NCBI GenBank assembly: GCA_030068145.1
Contig: JAPJBO010000228.1
Span: 62,001 to 126,000 of the forward strand
Length of the DNA stretch: 64,000 nt
Reading direction: 5' to 3'
Source: Diplonema papillatum
Taxonomy: Eukaryota; Euglenozoa; Diplonemea; Diplonemida; Diplonemidae
Shown: positions 56,416-64,000 of the stretch, in pieces
Numbering within the stretch: the first letter of the stretch is position 1
How the letters are laid out: every line of letters begins with the position of its first letter
Translations under genes and position numbers: made by a program
The notes under the pieces: generated by a model
Database searches by the model: none
Seen by the model: the letters and a program-made list of their open reading frames with translations, nothing else
Told to the model about the DNA's origin: nothing

Positions 56416-57791
56416 ACTATAATCGTTTGGGTTAGAATGCAAAGAATCTGTGGCGATAATCTGCATCGCCGACGGCGCGGTTATCTCTTCGCACGTGATG
56501 TGTCATGCTTTGGCCTCTTTAGCTCGTCTTGATCGTCGCGCTCAGGCGCGCGTGTGGTGCTTCGGTTCTTCTTCGATTCATCGGTTGCGCGTCGATTTCT
56601 GCTTCTTCTCGGCGCCTGGACGATAGTCGTGGCACGTCGACGCGTCCTTTGCGCCTTTTTGGTACCGGCTCCGCTGCGGTGTCCGATTGCCGCTTCTTCG
56701 CTGGCGTTGGTGCCGTCTTCCCGACCTTCGCTGCTGACGTCGGCGTTGATGTTGCGGGCTCTCGCTCGCCTTCTGCTGCTTCCGGCAGAACGGGCACCGC
56801 GTTCTCTCGCTTCGCCTGTCTCGGCGCTGGCGCGGGCCCTCCGGCTCCGCCTTCCTCTTCTTCGTTGTTGATTCTTCTCCTCTCGCCACGGCCGCCCGGT
56901 GGTGCCCCTTCCGACAGCACACTTTCGGTCTTCGACTTCGCAAGTCCGCGAGCCGACTGCAGTGCGCACACGTCGGCATGCCTTGGTCAAGGCACCGGTG
57001 GTGTCCGTTCGTGCGGCAGCACTCCGCTATCGTGTTGCGCGTCGCACATTGCGTCAAGCGGTGCTGCGCGCAGAACTTCACCGCCAGGCCGTCGTCTTCC
57101 TTGTGGCGGGCCACAGCACCACGCACCGATGCCTCGGCGCTTGCAGGCGTCGCACTTCACCTTTTGGTGCTCTAGCACACCCGCTCACCCGACTTTTCGT
57201 GTCGGGGAACCCCTTCCGGCACGTTCCACGGATCCCCTCCGACGACTGCCGACGTTTTGCCTTACTCTTCTCCGTAGCGTTGTTGAACACCGCCCATCTC
57301 GCCGCACGATCCGCCCTTCCACCTCCTTACGTCGGGAAAAGATCCATCCCCGTCGTCAGCTGTGTCTCGAGCACTTCCGTCCCCGGACCACCACGGAAGA
57401 TTGGCCTCATCTCGTACCCCGTGAGGCACCACCGTTCTCAGCGACCCTATCTTCTCCAGTTTCCTTCCCGGCAGATGCGGTTCGTCGCCGTTTCGCTCCA
57501 GCGCATCCCCGACGGGTTTCAAAAGCCTTGCGAGTACCCTCGCACGCATGCTCAACGGTGTCCCGTCCGTCGTTGCTGACTGCCCGGAAGGTCCAATCCG
57601 GTGTTTACTTCAAAGTCGATGGCGAGCTCTGCCATCGAGACGTCACCCGCCACCGACCAGCACATCCCATCCAGCCAATACTGCAGCGCCCGGAACCACC
57701 TCTCCTCCGACCGCCGCGAAAACCTGCGCTCCCGCGGACTATAATCGTTTGGGTTAGCATGCAAAGACTCTGTGGCGATAGTCTGCATCGC
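56416..57791 (-). mobile_element. Decayed mobile element bounded by 54-bp direct repeats
   Basis: Direct repeats of 54 bp at 56416-56469 and 57738-57791 agree at about 51 positions. Between them the minus strand carries broken coding sequence: a segment with L-D-G-M-C-W and A-I-D-F-E-V-N-T-G, then L-P-G-R-K-L-E, then a Cys/His-rich module (F-C-A-Q-H-R-L, C-C-R-T-N-G-H-H, C-A-H-C, C-C-R-K-G-H-H) and a very basic C-terminus. The family is not certain; short terminal direct repeats with such coding parts suggest a retroelement or an unusual transposon. The copy is broken in several places. A diverged remnant of one end, in the opposite orientation, lies at 61030-61230. The fairly well-matched end repeats suggest moderate rather than ancient age. 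Confidence 0.55.
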
Positions 57792-57840
57792 AAACTGTGA
57801 TAGACACACGTCAGGTTAAAGAGAAAGCCAAAAGCAAGCA

Positions 57841-58350
57841 ATGTCGCAGCCTCAGTACCCGCAGCCGTACGCAGAAGTGAGCAAAGACGGTTCGCCCTTG
57901 CTAGCTCAAACCGTTTCTCCATGGACTGTTGGTCCGTGTGACTGTCTTCAGGACTTCGGGCTCTGCTGTGATGTGCTCTGGTGCATGCCGTGTATGCAGG
58001 GGCGCGTTTACAGCGCAGCCGCGCACGACCAACCAGACACGATGAATCCCCTCGTTTGCTGTGGGATATGTGTGCTGCAGATGTGGATCCCGGTCTTGGG
58101 ATGGTTGGTGAACGGGGTCATGAACTGCACAACCCGGAGTACCATTGAGAGAAAATACATGATCGAAGAAAACACCTGCGCGGACTGTTGCTTGTCGTTT
58201 TTCTGCCCGCTGTGCACCATCTGCCAGCATCACGTAGAACTGTCGAAGCGAGGAATCAACCCTGGCTACACCTGCTGCGAGCCAACCAGGCAGTTTGTTC
58301 CGTCAGCGCCTCCTGCTGCGGTGCAACCTGGCTACTCAACTGGTGTCTGA
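57841..58350 (+). CDS. PLAC8-family Cys-rich protein, copy 2
   Basis: A complete single-exon frame of 169 aa starting M-S-Q-P-Q-Y-P-Q-P-Y. The PLAC8 signatures are as in copy 1: W-T-V-G-P-C-D-C, C-C-D-V-L-W-C-M-P-C-M-Q-G-R and C-L-S-F-F-C-P-L-C-T-I-C-Q-H-H. The start codon is 50 bases after the direct repeat that ends the element at 57791, so that element may contribute to its 5' region. The N-terminus is close to copy 3. The C-terminus (S-A-P-P-A-A-V-Q-P-G-Y) and G-I-N-P-G-Y-T-C differ from copies 1 and 3. A promoter cannot be recognised. Confidence 0.92.
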   Translation: MSQPQYPQPYAEVSKDGSPLLAQTVSPWTVGPCDCLQDFGLCCDVLWCMPCMQGRVYSAAAHDQPDTMNPLVCCGICVLQMWIPVLGWLVNGVMNCTTRSTIERKYMIEENTCADCCLSFFCPLCTICQHHVELSKRGINPGYTCCEPTRQFVPSAPPAAVQPGYSTGV

Positions 58351-58689
58351 GACTCGAACCACATCACTATTGCTGGGGATAGTTGACTTCAAACTCTTGC
58401 ATTTTCACACCAGCATTAGTGAGGTAGTATACCGCACCGAAAAGAAGTGCAAGGATTCAAGGCGGCCCATAATTTGAATCCACACTATGTTATTGGCTCG
58501 CAAAAAAAAGCCCATTCTACAGCCTGCTCGCCAACAGAAACAAAATAAAATTGGACGCGATTCACTTTTTACTATATTTTGCTCCCACCCTCAGTAGCTT
58601 TGCAACAAACGTTCTCAGTAGTAGGTACGTGTAGTTCTAGTTTGTTCCAGACAGGTAACGGCTCCTCAGATGAAAAGTGGCCAAATACC

Positions 58690-58805
58690 ACTCTTCCTTT
58701 TCCGATTGACTGGACTCACACCAGTCCTGTCTGCAGACACCCAGATTCCGCGCTGATGATGGTCTGCCTTGTGTGTTCGTGGCTTAAAGGACCGAAACAC
58801 GGCGC
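58690..58805 (+). repeat. Dispersed repeat D2, partial copy
   Basis: CAGTCCTGTCTGCAGACACC, TTCCGCGCTGATGATGGTCT and CGTGGCTTAAAGGACCGAAA align with 24110-24160, 52770-52820 and 62390-62440. Confidence 0.6.
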
Positions 58806-60639
58806 AGGGATCAGAGTGGTGCTGAGCACTCGTCCATACACATTCTTGCACCTCCTCCCACTTCACCCATTTTTGCATTTCTTTTCAGTGGAGCATCTTC
58901 CGAGTCTAGAGGTTTGGGAATTTGAAACACTCAAGCTTAGCCCCGAATGCTCAGTCGGGGGCCCTCTCCCCGGTACGGACCCCAAATTTCATGCACCAAG
59001 GTTCCGAGGGAGTTGCTCGAGCAGGTTCCACGGAGCGCGGCTCGCACAAACGGCCGACTGGAGTGGCTTGCCGGACTGAGCATCGAGAAGGGGCTCGCGA
59101 GTTAAAAGGTTCGGGTCGCACAAACGCCGGCCTGAACAACACGTTTTCTCTAGACTCGCAAATGCACCCAACCAGTCTTCGAAGAAAACTTGGTGCTAGC
59201 ATAAATTGCATGAAAGGCAGTGTTCTGTCAAAACGTTACAAAAACCATAACTCTAAAAACTTCCCCCCTTACCAGTGCTGGCTGCAAACCTGCAAACGTT
59301 TGTGTTTGCGTTTGCAGATTTTGTAAATGCCGTCTGCAAACGCTTATCGGAATGCAGTGCAAGTCTGGCAATGGATAGGCATGCTAGCGAAGTAGTGCGG
59401 TGTACGTGGGCAAGGGACCCCTGTCATCAGGAGTGGCTTGTCGATGCCGTCAGCCTAGCCAGACCTGTAAATTGAAGATTGTCTGCCAGAGGCTGTGTAC
59501 GCGGTAATAAAAGCTCACAGAAACAGTTGAGGCGCAAAAGAGACCTAGCTGCATTTGAACACGGCTCGTTAGGCTGCCTTCGTTGCTGGGGGTGCCAGAT
59601 GCTGACCGCCGTATGCAGCCAGGCTAAAGTGAGGTGCCCTTCAGTGTTCGAAGGCCGTGACGAAGGCCCACGAAGACATCACAAGTGTACCCACACAGTG
59701 CCGAGGCTCCGGTTGTGGCCGGTGGTGAGTTACACAGGATCATGAGTATCCCAGTCCGTACACCCATATTCCCAGCCTCAAATTTGGTCAACAATACATG
59801 CTTTGGGTTCGGAATGTAAGTGCGACCGTTCAAACCTTCCGCGCCTGGAGGCACACAAAGCCGGAAGGCTCCCCGGTGGGTGTACAAGCCGGAAGGTTCC
59901 ACGGGGCGCACAAACGCCGGACTGTGCGAAAAAGGGTTTCTTAGACTCGCAGAGGATGTGTCCTAGCACCCTCTCATCGGCTCGCAAATTAGGGGGCCCG
60001 TACCGATCGAGAGACAATTGAGACTGTTTTTACTTTTGCAGGCGAGCAGCGCCACCTCCTCTACGCCATCTCCCTCTCAACCTGCGTCTGATGCTGTTGT
60101 GTGGAATCGCCTACGTACACTCTGGCCTTTACTGTAAAGGTTGCTGCGGCTGCCAGTAAGCGGCTACATCCTCGTGCTGTAGCCACGTTGTGCTCAGGCC
60201 GAGTGGCGAACTCCTCATCACTACGGCCGGGGCGGGCCCCCATCCACGATAGTAGAAAGGATGTATTCGGCGATACAATTTTCACGGTGTGTCACGGCAC
60301 ATACAGTGCATGTTAATCCGTGTGGTTCATGTACTTAAAAGAACTCAATGCTTAACAAGATTTGACGTAGGCGGCTTTAAATTTACATCTGAATGACACC
60401 TCAATACAAAAGAAGTTGTCGACAACTAAAAAAAAAGAATAAAACAAAACGCATTTCTTTTATTTTTCCGAGGCTGTCTTCGAGGGAGGCTCGTGGCTCT
60501 GGGTTGCAAACCGCCCCTCGGACCTCCCTCGGGACTAAAAACCGACACCTCGGCAAAACACCTTTTCAACAAACGTTTCTCACCTGTCCACCCGATCAGA
60601 CTTCCTCATTGTTTTGACCACCGGCTGTTGAACCGGTTG

Positions 60640-60998
60640 GGCTGTGTTGTTCTGTAGGCTTGTTCTTTTCTTCCCTGCCTGCGCGTTACCTGCAGATCGC
60701 AAACAAGAACCAGTCTCCCCAGCTCACAACCCATTGTGTGCAGGTTTCTTAGGCCCGCTACACTGTCTTTGACCAGTTTGCTTTCCCCTTTTAATAGAGT
60801 TCCTCGATATTGTCAACAGAATTATGCATGTCTTCCCGTTCGGTGCGTCAGAACCTGCTTAATAATAAATACTCGACCGAGTTCTGCTGCTGGATGGATC
60901 CGTATTCAGTCGAAACATGTTCCTTGCACGAGCAAGCGATTTCTGCACAAGGAGCTCTATGCGACGAGCAGATGACAAATAGACACACCGAGCACTAT
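60640..60998 (+). repeat. ~350-bp direct repeat, left copy
   Basis: Block order is shared with 62645-62997: CTGTAGGCTTGTTCTT, ACAACCCATTGTGTGCAGGT, CTACA-TGTCTTTGACCAG, GAGTTCTGCTGCTGGATGG, and CGACGAGCAGATGACAAATA. It is part of the repeated environment around PLAC8 copies 2 and 3. A weaker match begins near 55525. Confidence 0.75.
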
Positions 60999-61029
60999 CG
61001 TGCCGAGCTCAACTCAAACGGTGCCGAAA

Positions 61030-61230
61030 GTCAGCCGACACCCAAACGGGTCAAGGATAAAACCAGAATGCGCAGCCGAAGAAGCCGACCGGGCAGAGAA
61101 GGAGAAGCGAAGCGCCTCAACGCGACGATGACGAGCTGGAGAGGCGAAAACGTGACACTTCCGTGCGAAGAGGAAACTGCGAAGCCTGCATGTAGATTGT
61201 CGTCACCGATTCTTTGCATTCTAATTCGAA
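61030..61230 (+). mobile_element. Remnant end of the 56.4-57.8 kb element, opposite orientation
   Basis: Bases 61100-61230 resemble the reverse complement of about 56416-56560, including CGCGACGATGACGAGCT, CGTGCGAAGAG-AAC, and GATTCTTTGCATTCTAA from the terminal repeat. Only this end is left, and it is a broken copy. It lies about 300 bases upstream of PLAC8 copy 3, as the larger element lies upstream of copy 2. Confidence 0.55.
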
Positions 61231-61544
61231 CGGTGCCGATTTCGGGCTCGCCCAGGTAGGCTGAAGACTTGTACGTTTGGGCATCCGCTCAGAACCTGAA
61301 GGTGGCAACCTACTTGAGGGCTGCCCCACACACAGGAAATCTGACAAGAAATTCGAAATTCGGCCGACGGAGGGCCTGTAAGAGGGAAGGCACACCCTTC
61401 TCTTTGCGAATCCACGTTCACGATAGAGACGCGCTTAGTTAGTTCGCCTGAGGCGCTACCTTGATCCAAAGGGGTTGTTTCCTTCAGTGCAACTTCACCG
61501 AAACACACGCCAGGTTAAAAGAAAGCCAAACACTCTAGCAAGCA

Positions 61545-62054
61545 ATGTCGCAGCCTCTGTACCCGCAGCCGTATGCAGAGGTGAGCAAAGACGGTTCGCC
61601 CATGCTAGCTCAAACCGTTTCTCCGTGGACTGTTGGTCCGTGTGACTGTCTTCAGGACTTCGGGCTCTGCTGTGATGTGCTCTGGTGCATGCCGTGTATG
61701 CAGGGGCGTATTTACAGCGCAGCCTCGCACGACCAACCAGACACGATGAATCCCCTCGTTTGCTGTGGGATATGTGTGCTGCAGATGTGGATCCCGGCCT
61801 TGGGATGGTTGGTGAACGGGGTCATGAACTGCACAACCCGGAGTACCATTGAGAGAAAATACATGATCGAAGAAAACACCTGCGCGGACTGTTGCTTGTC
61901 GTTTTTCTGCCCGCTGTGCACCATCTGCCAGCATCACGTAGAACTGTCGAAGCGAGGAATGAACCCTGGCCACACCTGCTGCGAGCCAAGCAGACAGTTT
62001 GTTGCGCAACCGCCTCCTGCTGCGGTGCAACCTGGCTACTCAACTGGTGTCTGA
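61545..62054 (+). CDS. PLAC8-family Cys-rich protein, copy 3
   Basis: A complete single-exon frame of 169 aa starting M-S-Q-P-L-Y-P-Q-P-Y, with all PLAC8 Cys motifs. The first half follows copy 2 (K-D-G-S-P, C-C-D-V-L-W-C). The end follows copy 1 (G-M-N-P-G-H-T-C-C-E-P-S-R-Q-F-V-A-Q-P-P), and so does the 3' flank (GAGACCCAGACCGC). This mosaic points to gene conversion or unequal exchange among the three genes. The intact frame and conserved cysteines suggest function, but expression is not shown. Confidence 0.92.
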   Translation: MSQPLYPQPYAEVSKDGSPMLAQTVSPWTVGPCDCLQDFGLCCDVLWCMPCMQGRIYSAASHDQPDTMNPLVCCGICVLQMWIPALGWLVNGVMNCTTRSTIERKYMIEENTCADCCLSFFCPLCTICQHHVELSKRGMNPGHTCCEPSRQFVAQPPPAAVQPGYSTGV

Positions 62055-62277
62055 GACCCAGACCGCACTCACTGCTGGGAACAGTTGGTGACGTGCCGTA
62101 TCCAAATTTTCAGAATCATCTAGAATTGAAGGCCTCAGCAGCTTTTCCACAAACGTTTCTAGTAGCAGATAGTTGTCCTTCTAGCTTGCTGTTGTGTGTG
62201 TTTGCTCTCCTTCCAGACAGTTGCTTCCCAGAAGAAAGGTGGTCCAAATACCTCCGCACCCTCGGTGCGGGCGCCCT

Positions 62278-62460
62278 GAGTTTTTAACTGACTGCTCCGA
62301 CACGGTTGTACGGGCCTTCTTCCCGACGGATTGGCTTGTGTGGGTGGGGCGAACTACGAGCAGCCGCCTGACCAAGAGACCCAGACCGCTGTCCTGTCTG
62401 CAGAACCTCAAGTTCCGCGGCTTAAAGCACCGAAACGATGGGACCAGAGAGCACACCGCC
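62278..62460 (+). repeat. Dispersed repeat D2, copy 3
   Basis: GAGTTTTTAACTGACTGCTC, GACACGGTTG-A-GGGCCTT, CGAACTACGAGCAGCCGC and GCTGTCCTGTCTGCAGAAC match the copy at 23960 in order and orientation. Confidence 0.65.
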
Positions 62461-62644
62461 ATTCCAAGCACATTTATGCAACCCACCCCTCCCCCCACTC
62501 ACCACACATGCCCTCGTACAATGAATGTCGTTAGTTCGACTTGGAGTGTGGACCTTCGGTTCTCCATATTTCTGGGACCCGTCCCTCCCAATACTTTTTG
62601 CACTCGTGTACCGGATCAGGCCGACCGGTGCTGGGTCCGTTTGT

Positions 62645-62997
62645 CTGTCGCTGTTCTGTAGGCTTGTTCTTCTCTACTTTGCCAGTGTGTTACCTGCAGA
62701 AATCATACAGATAGTCCCACCCACAACCCATTGTGTGCAGGTCTTTTAGGCCGCTACATTGTCTTTGACCAGGGTGTTTCCCATTTGAAGGTGTTCCTTA
62801 TGGCTTTCAACAAAAGTACGCATTTCTTTTAGTTTGGGAGTCGAGAACCTGCTTATAATCAGTACTCGGCTGAGTTCTGCTGCTGGATGGTTCTGGATCT
62901 AGCCGAAACCACGAAAGGTACTAGCAAGCGATTTCTACACAACTCTGTACGACGAGCAGATGACAAATAGACCTTGAGCACTATCGTGCCGAGTTCA
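62645..62997 (+). repeat. ~350-bp direct repeat, right copy
   Basis: This is the counterpart of 60640-60998. It carries a short insertion before CGAGAACCTGCTTATAATCA. Confidence 0.75.
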
Positions 62998-63026
62998 ACT
63001 CAAACGGTGCCGAATTTAGTGGGCCG

Positions 63027-63157
63027 AACCGGAATCACCAGAACAACCACTCGCTAATCTGAATCTCCCCACCTGCTAGCCGGGATCACCAGAACAACCA
63101 CCCGCTAACCTGAATCTCCCCACCTGCTAACCGGAATCACCAGAAGAGCCAACCGCT
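63027..63157. repeat. 51-bp tandem repeat, about 2.5 copies
   Basis: Units at 63027-63077 and 63078-63128, plus a partial unit to about 63157, share CACCAGAACAACCAC-CGCT and TGAATCTCCCCACCTGCT. Confidence 0.9.
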
Positions 63158-63445
63158 CAACCGTTACTCGTCCGCCAACACCAGTACAGCCAAATGCTCA
63201 ACCGCGAACACCGACGGGAAGTCTGCAAACTCAACTCTCTCTCAAAACAAGGAAGAACACTCAAAACGCCACCTCCACGCCGCTCAAGCAAACAAAGCGA
63301 GAAAACAGAGCCCTCGCTTGGGTTGCCTGCCAAAGAAAGAGGGGAGAAGAATTAAGCGAACGCAAGGACTTTTAAATCTGAAGAAGGTAGGCCGACGACA
63401 CACGACGTGCTCCCGTTCGTTCGACAGTCGAGTCATTTGTTGCAG

Positions 63446-64000
63446 TTGCCAAAACGGATTCCAGAACAGACCCCCAAGATGACAGTGGGAAAGGAGGCAA
63501 GGTCGTGAAGAGTCGGTACTATCTCGGTGATGTTCTCGGCACCGGGTCATACGGAGAGGTACGAAAGGCGCATGATCAGGAGCAGTCCAAGGACGTCGCT
63601 GTCAAATGCATTCAGCGGGCGCGATACAAGGGAATGGAATCTGTATTGCTTCGTGAGGTTGAGATCATGGGAAAACTCAAGCATGCGAACGTCGTGCAGC
63701 TATTTGACTGTATAAAGTCGGAAACCACGATGTACGTGGTTATGGAGCTCGTCCCAGGAGGAGACCTCGCTACGTACCTATCACAACACCGCGTTTCAGA
63801 AGCCCAAACACGAGAATACTTTCGGCAGCTCGTGTCGGCCGTCAGCTACTGCCATTCGAAGGAAGTCGTCCACCGCGACCTGAAGCCAGAGAATATCCTC
63901 CTCTCCAAAGACCTGCGCTCGGTAACCGTCACCGACTTCGGGCTCTCCTCACTGCAGCAGCTGGGCACCGGAACCGTGTCCGAGAAACTGAACACATTTT
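63446..64000 (+). CDS. CAMK/AMPK-like Ser/Thr protein kinase (3' part outside the window)
   Basis: The frame is open from 63391 to the window edge. A likely acceptor, ATTTGTTGCAG, ends at 63445. No in-frame ATG precedes the kinase domain, and the nearby ATG at 63479 is out of frame, so the start codon should lie in an upstream exon. Domain landmarks: Y-Y-L-G-D-V-L-G-T-G-S-Y-G-E-V (glycine loop), V-A-V-K-C-I, E-x-x-I-M-G-K-L-K-H-A-N-V-V, M-E-L-V-P-G-G-D-L, Y-C-H-S-K-E-V-V-H-R-D-L-K-P-E-N-I-L-L, and V-T-D-F-G-L-S-S. The L-K-P-E-N loop, the E-L-V-x-G-G-D-L hinge and the C-H-S-K helix fit the CAMK/CAMKL group. All catalytic residues visible so far are intact. The activation segment is just starting at the window end. 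Confidence 0.88.

Larger units (their letters stand above)
58351..61029. other. Spacer downstream of PLAC8 copy 2, repeat-rich
   Basis: Contents are the shared PLAC8 3' flank (58590-58700), a partial D2 copy (58690-58805), and a motif with TTCCACGG-GCGCACAAACG-CGGACTG at about 59025-59080 that recurs near 59895-59935. A ~350-bp segment at 60640-60998 recurs at 62645-62997. No gene is supported. Confidence 0.4.
62055..63390. other. Spacer between PLAC8 copy 3 and the CAMK-type kinase
   Basis: It holds the PLAC8 3' flank repeat (62120-62260), a D2 copy (62278-62460), the right copy of the 350-bp repeat (62645-62997) and a 51-bp tandem repeat (63027-63157). No gene is supported. The 5' exon of the following kinase, if in the window, was not located. 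Confidence 0.4.

Noticed and set aside
56529-57800. 423-codon open frame on the + strand
   Set aside because: It is antisense to the element's Cys/His-rich coding sequence and its composition (Ser/Arg/Pro-rich) mirrors the opposite strand. It has no domain features.

Overview
The window is nuclear DNA from a ciliated or flagellated protist. Genes are split by canonical GT-AG spliceosomal introns, exons prefer G or C at third codon positions, and a near full-length BBS1 gene implies a cilium. Every gene I can support, about 17 loci, lies on the + strand across all 64 kb. One-way gene order of this kind is typical of Euglenozoa (diplonemids, kinetoplastids) and is also seen in dinoflagellates. 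I cannot name the species, and a Euglenozoa-like or alveolate-like origin is inference only. Intergenic DNA is rich in decayed dispersed repeats.

Layout. 0-2.3 kb: tail of a tyrosine recombinase and a glycine-rich terminal exon. 2.35-4.74: BBS1 (2 exons, 595 aa). 5.87-7.17: UBAC2-like rhomboid pseudoprotease (3 exons, 236 aa). 7.97-14.7: a tandem pair of F-box genes; the first copy is short, the second continues by phase-matched exons into a long middle region, a coiled coil and a UBX domain. 16.45-18.71: NLE1/Notchless (3 exons, 516 aa). 19.9-21.95: a protein with three internal repeats of unknown function. 23.3: an orphan terminal exon. 26.3-28.3: single-exon membrane-anchored 5'-nucleotidase. 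30.9-33.56: R3H-domain protein (2 exons). 35.3-41.4: full-size ABCA transporter (3 exons, 1749 aa). 44.4-45.4: IQ-motif protein. 45.99-47.83: remnants of a non-LTR retrotransposon and a Cys/His-rich module. 48.3-51.3: TKL/Raf-like kinase (4 exons). 53.8-62.05: three PLAC8-family genes separated by repeats and a decayed element bounded by 54-bp direct repeats. 63.45-end: CAMK-type kinase cut by the window edge.

Exon joins were chosen where donor, acceptor, reading phase and family alignment all agree. The genes do not form an obvious pathway. The F-box/UBX protein (SCF ubiquitin ligase plus p97/Cdc48) and the UBAC2-like protein (ER-associated degradation in other eukaryotes) both point to ubiquitin and p97 biology, but I see no evidence that they are co-regulated. 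The most novel item is the predicted fusion of an F-box and a UBX domain in one polypeptide, next to a partial duplicate that carries only the F-box half.
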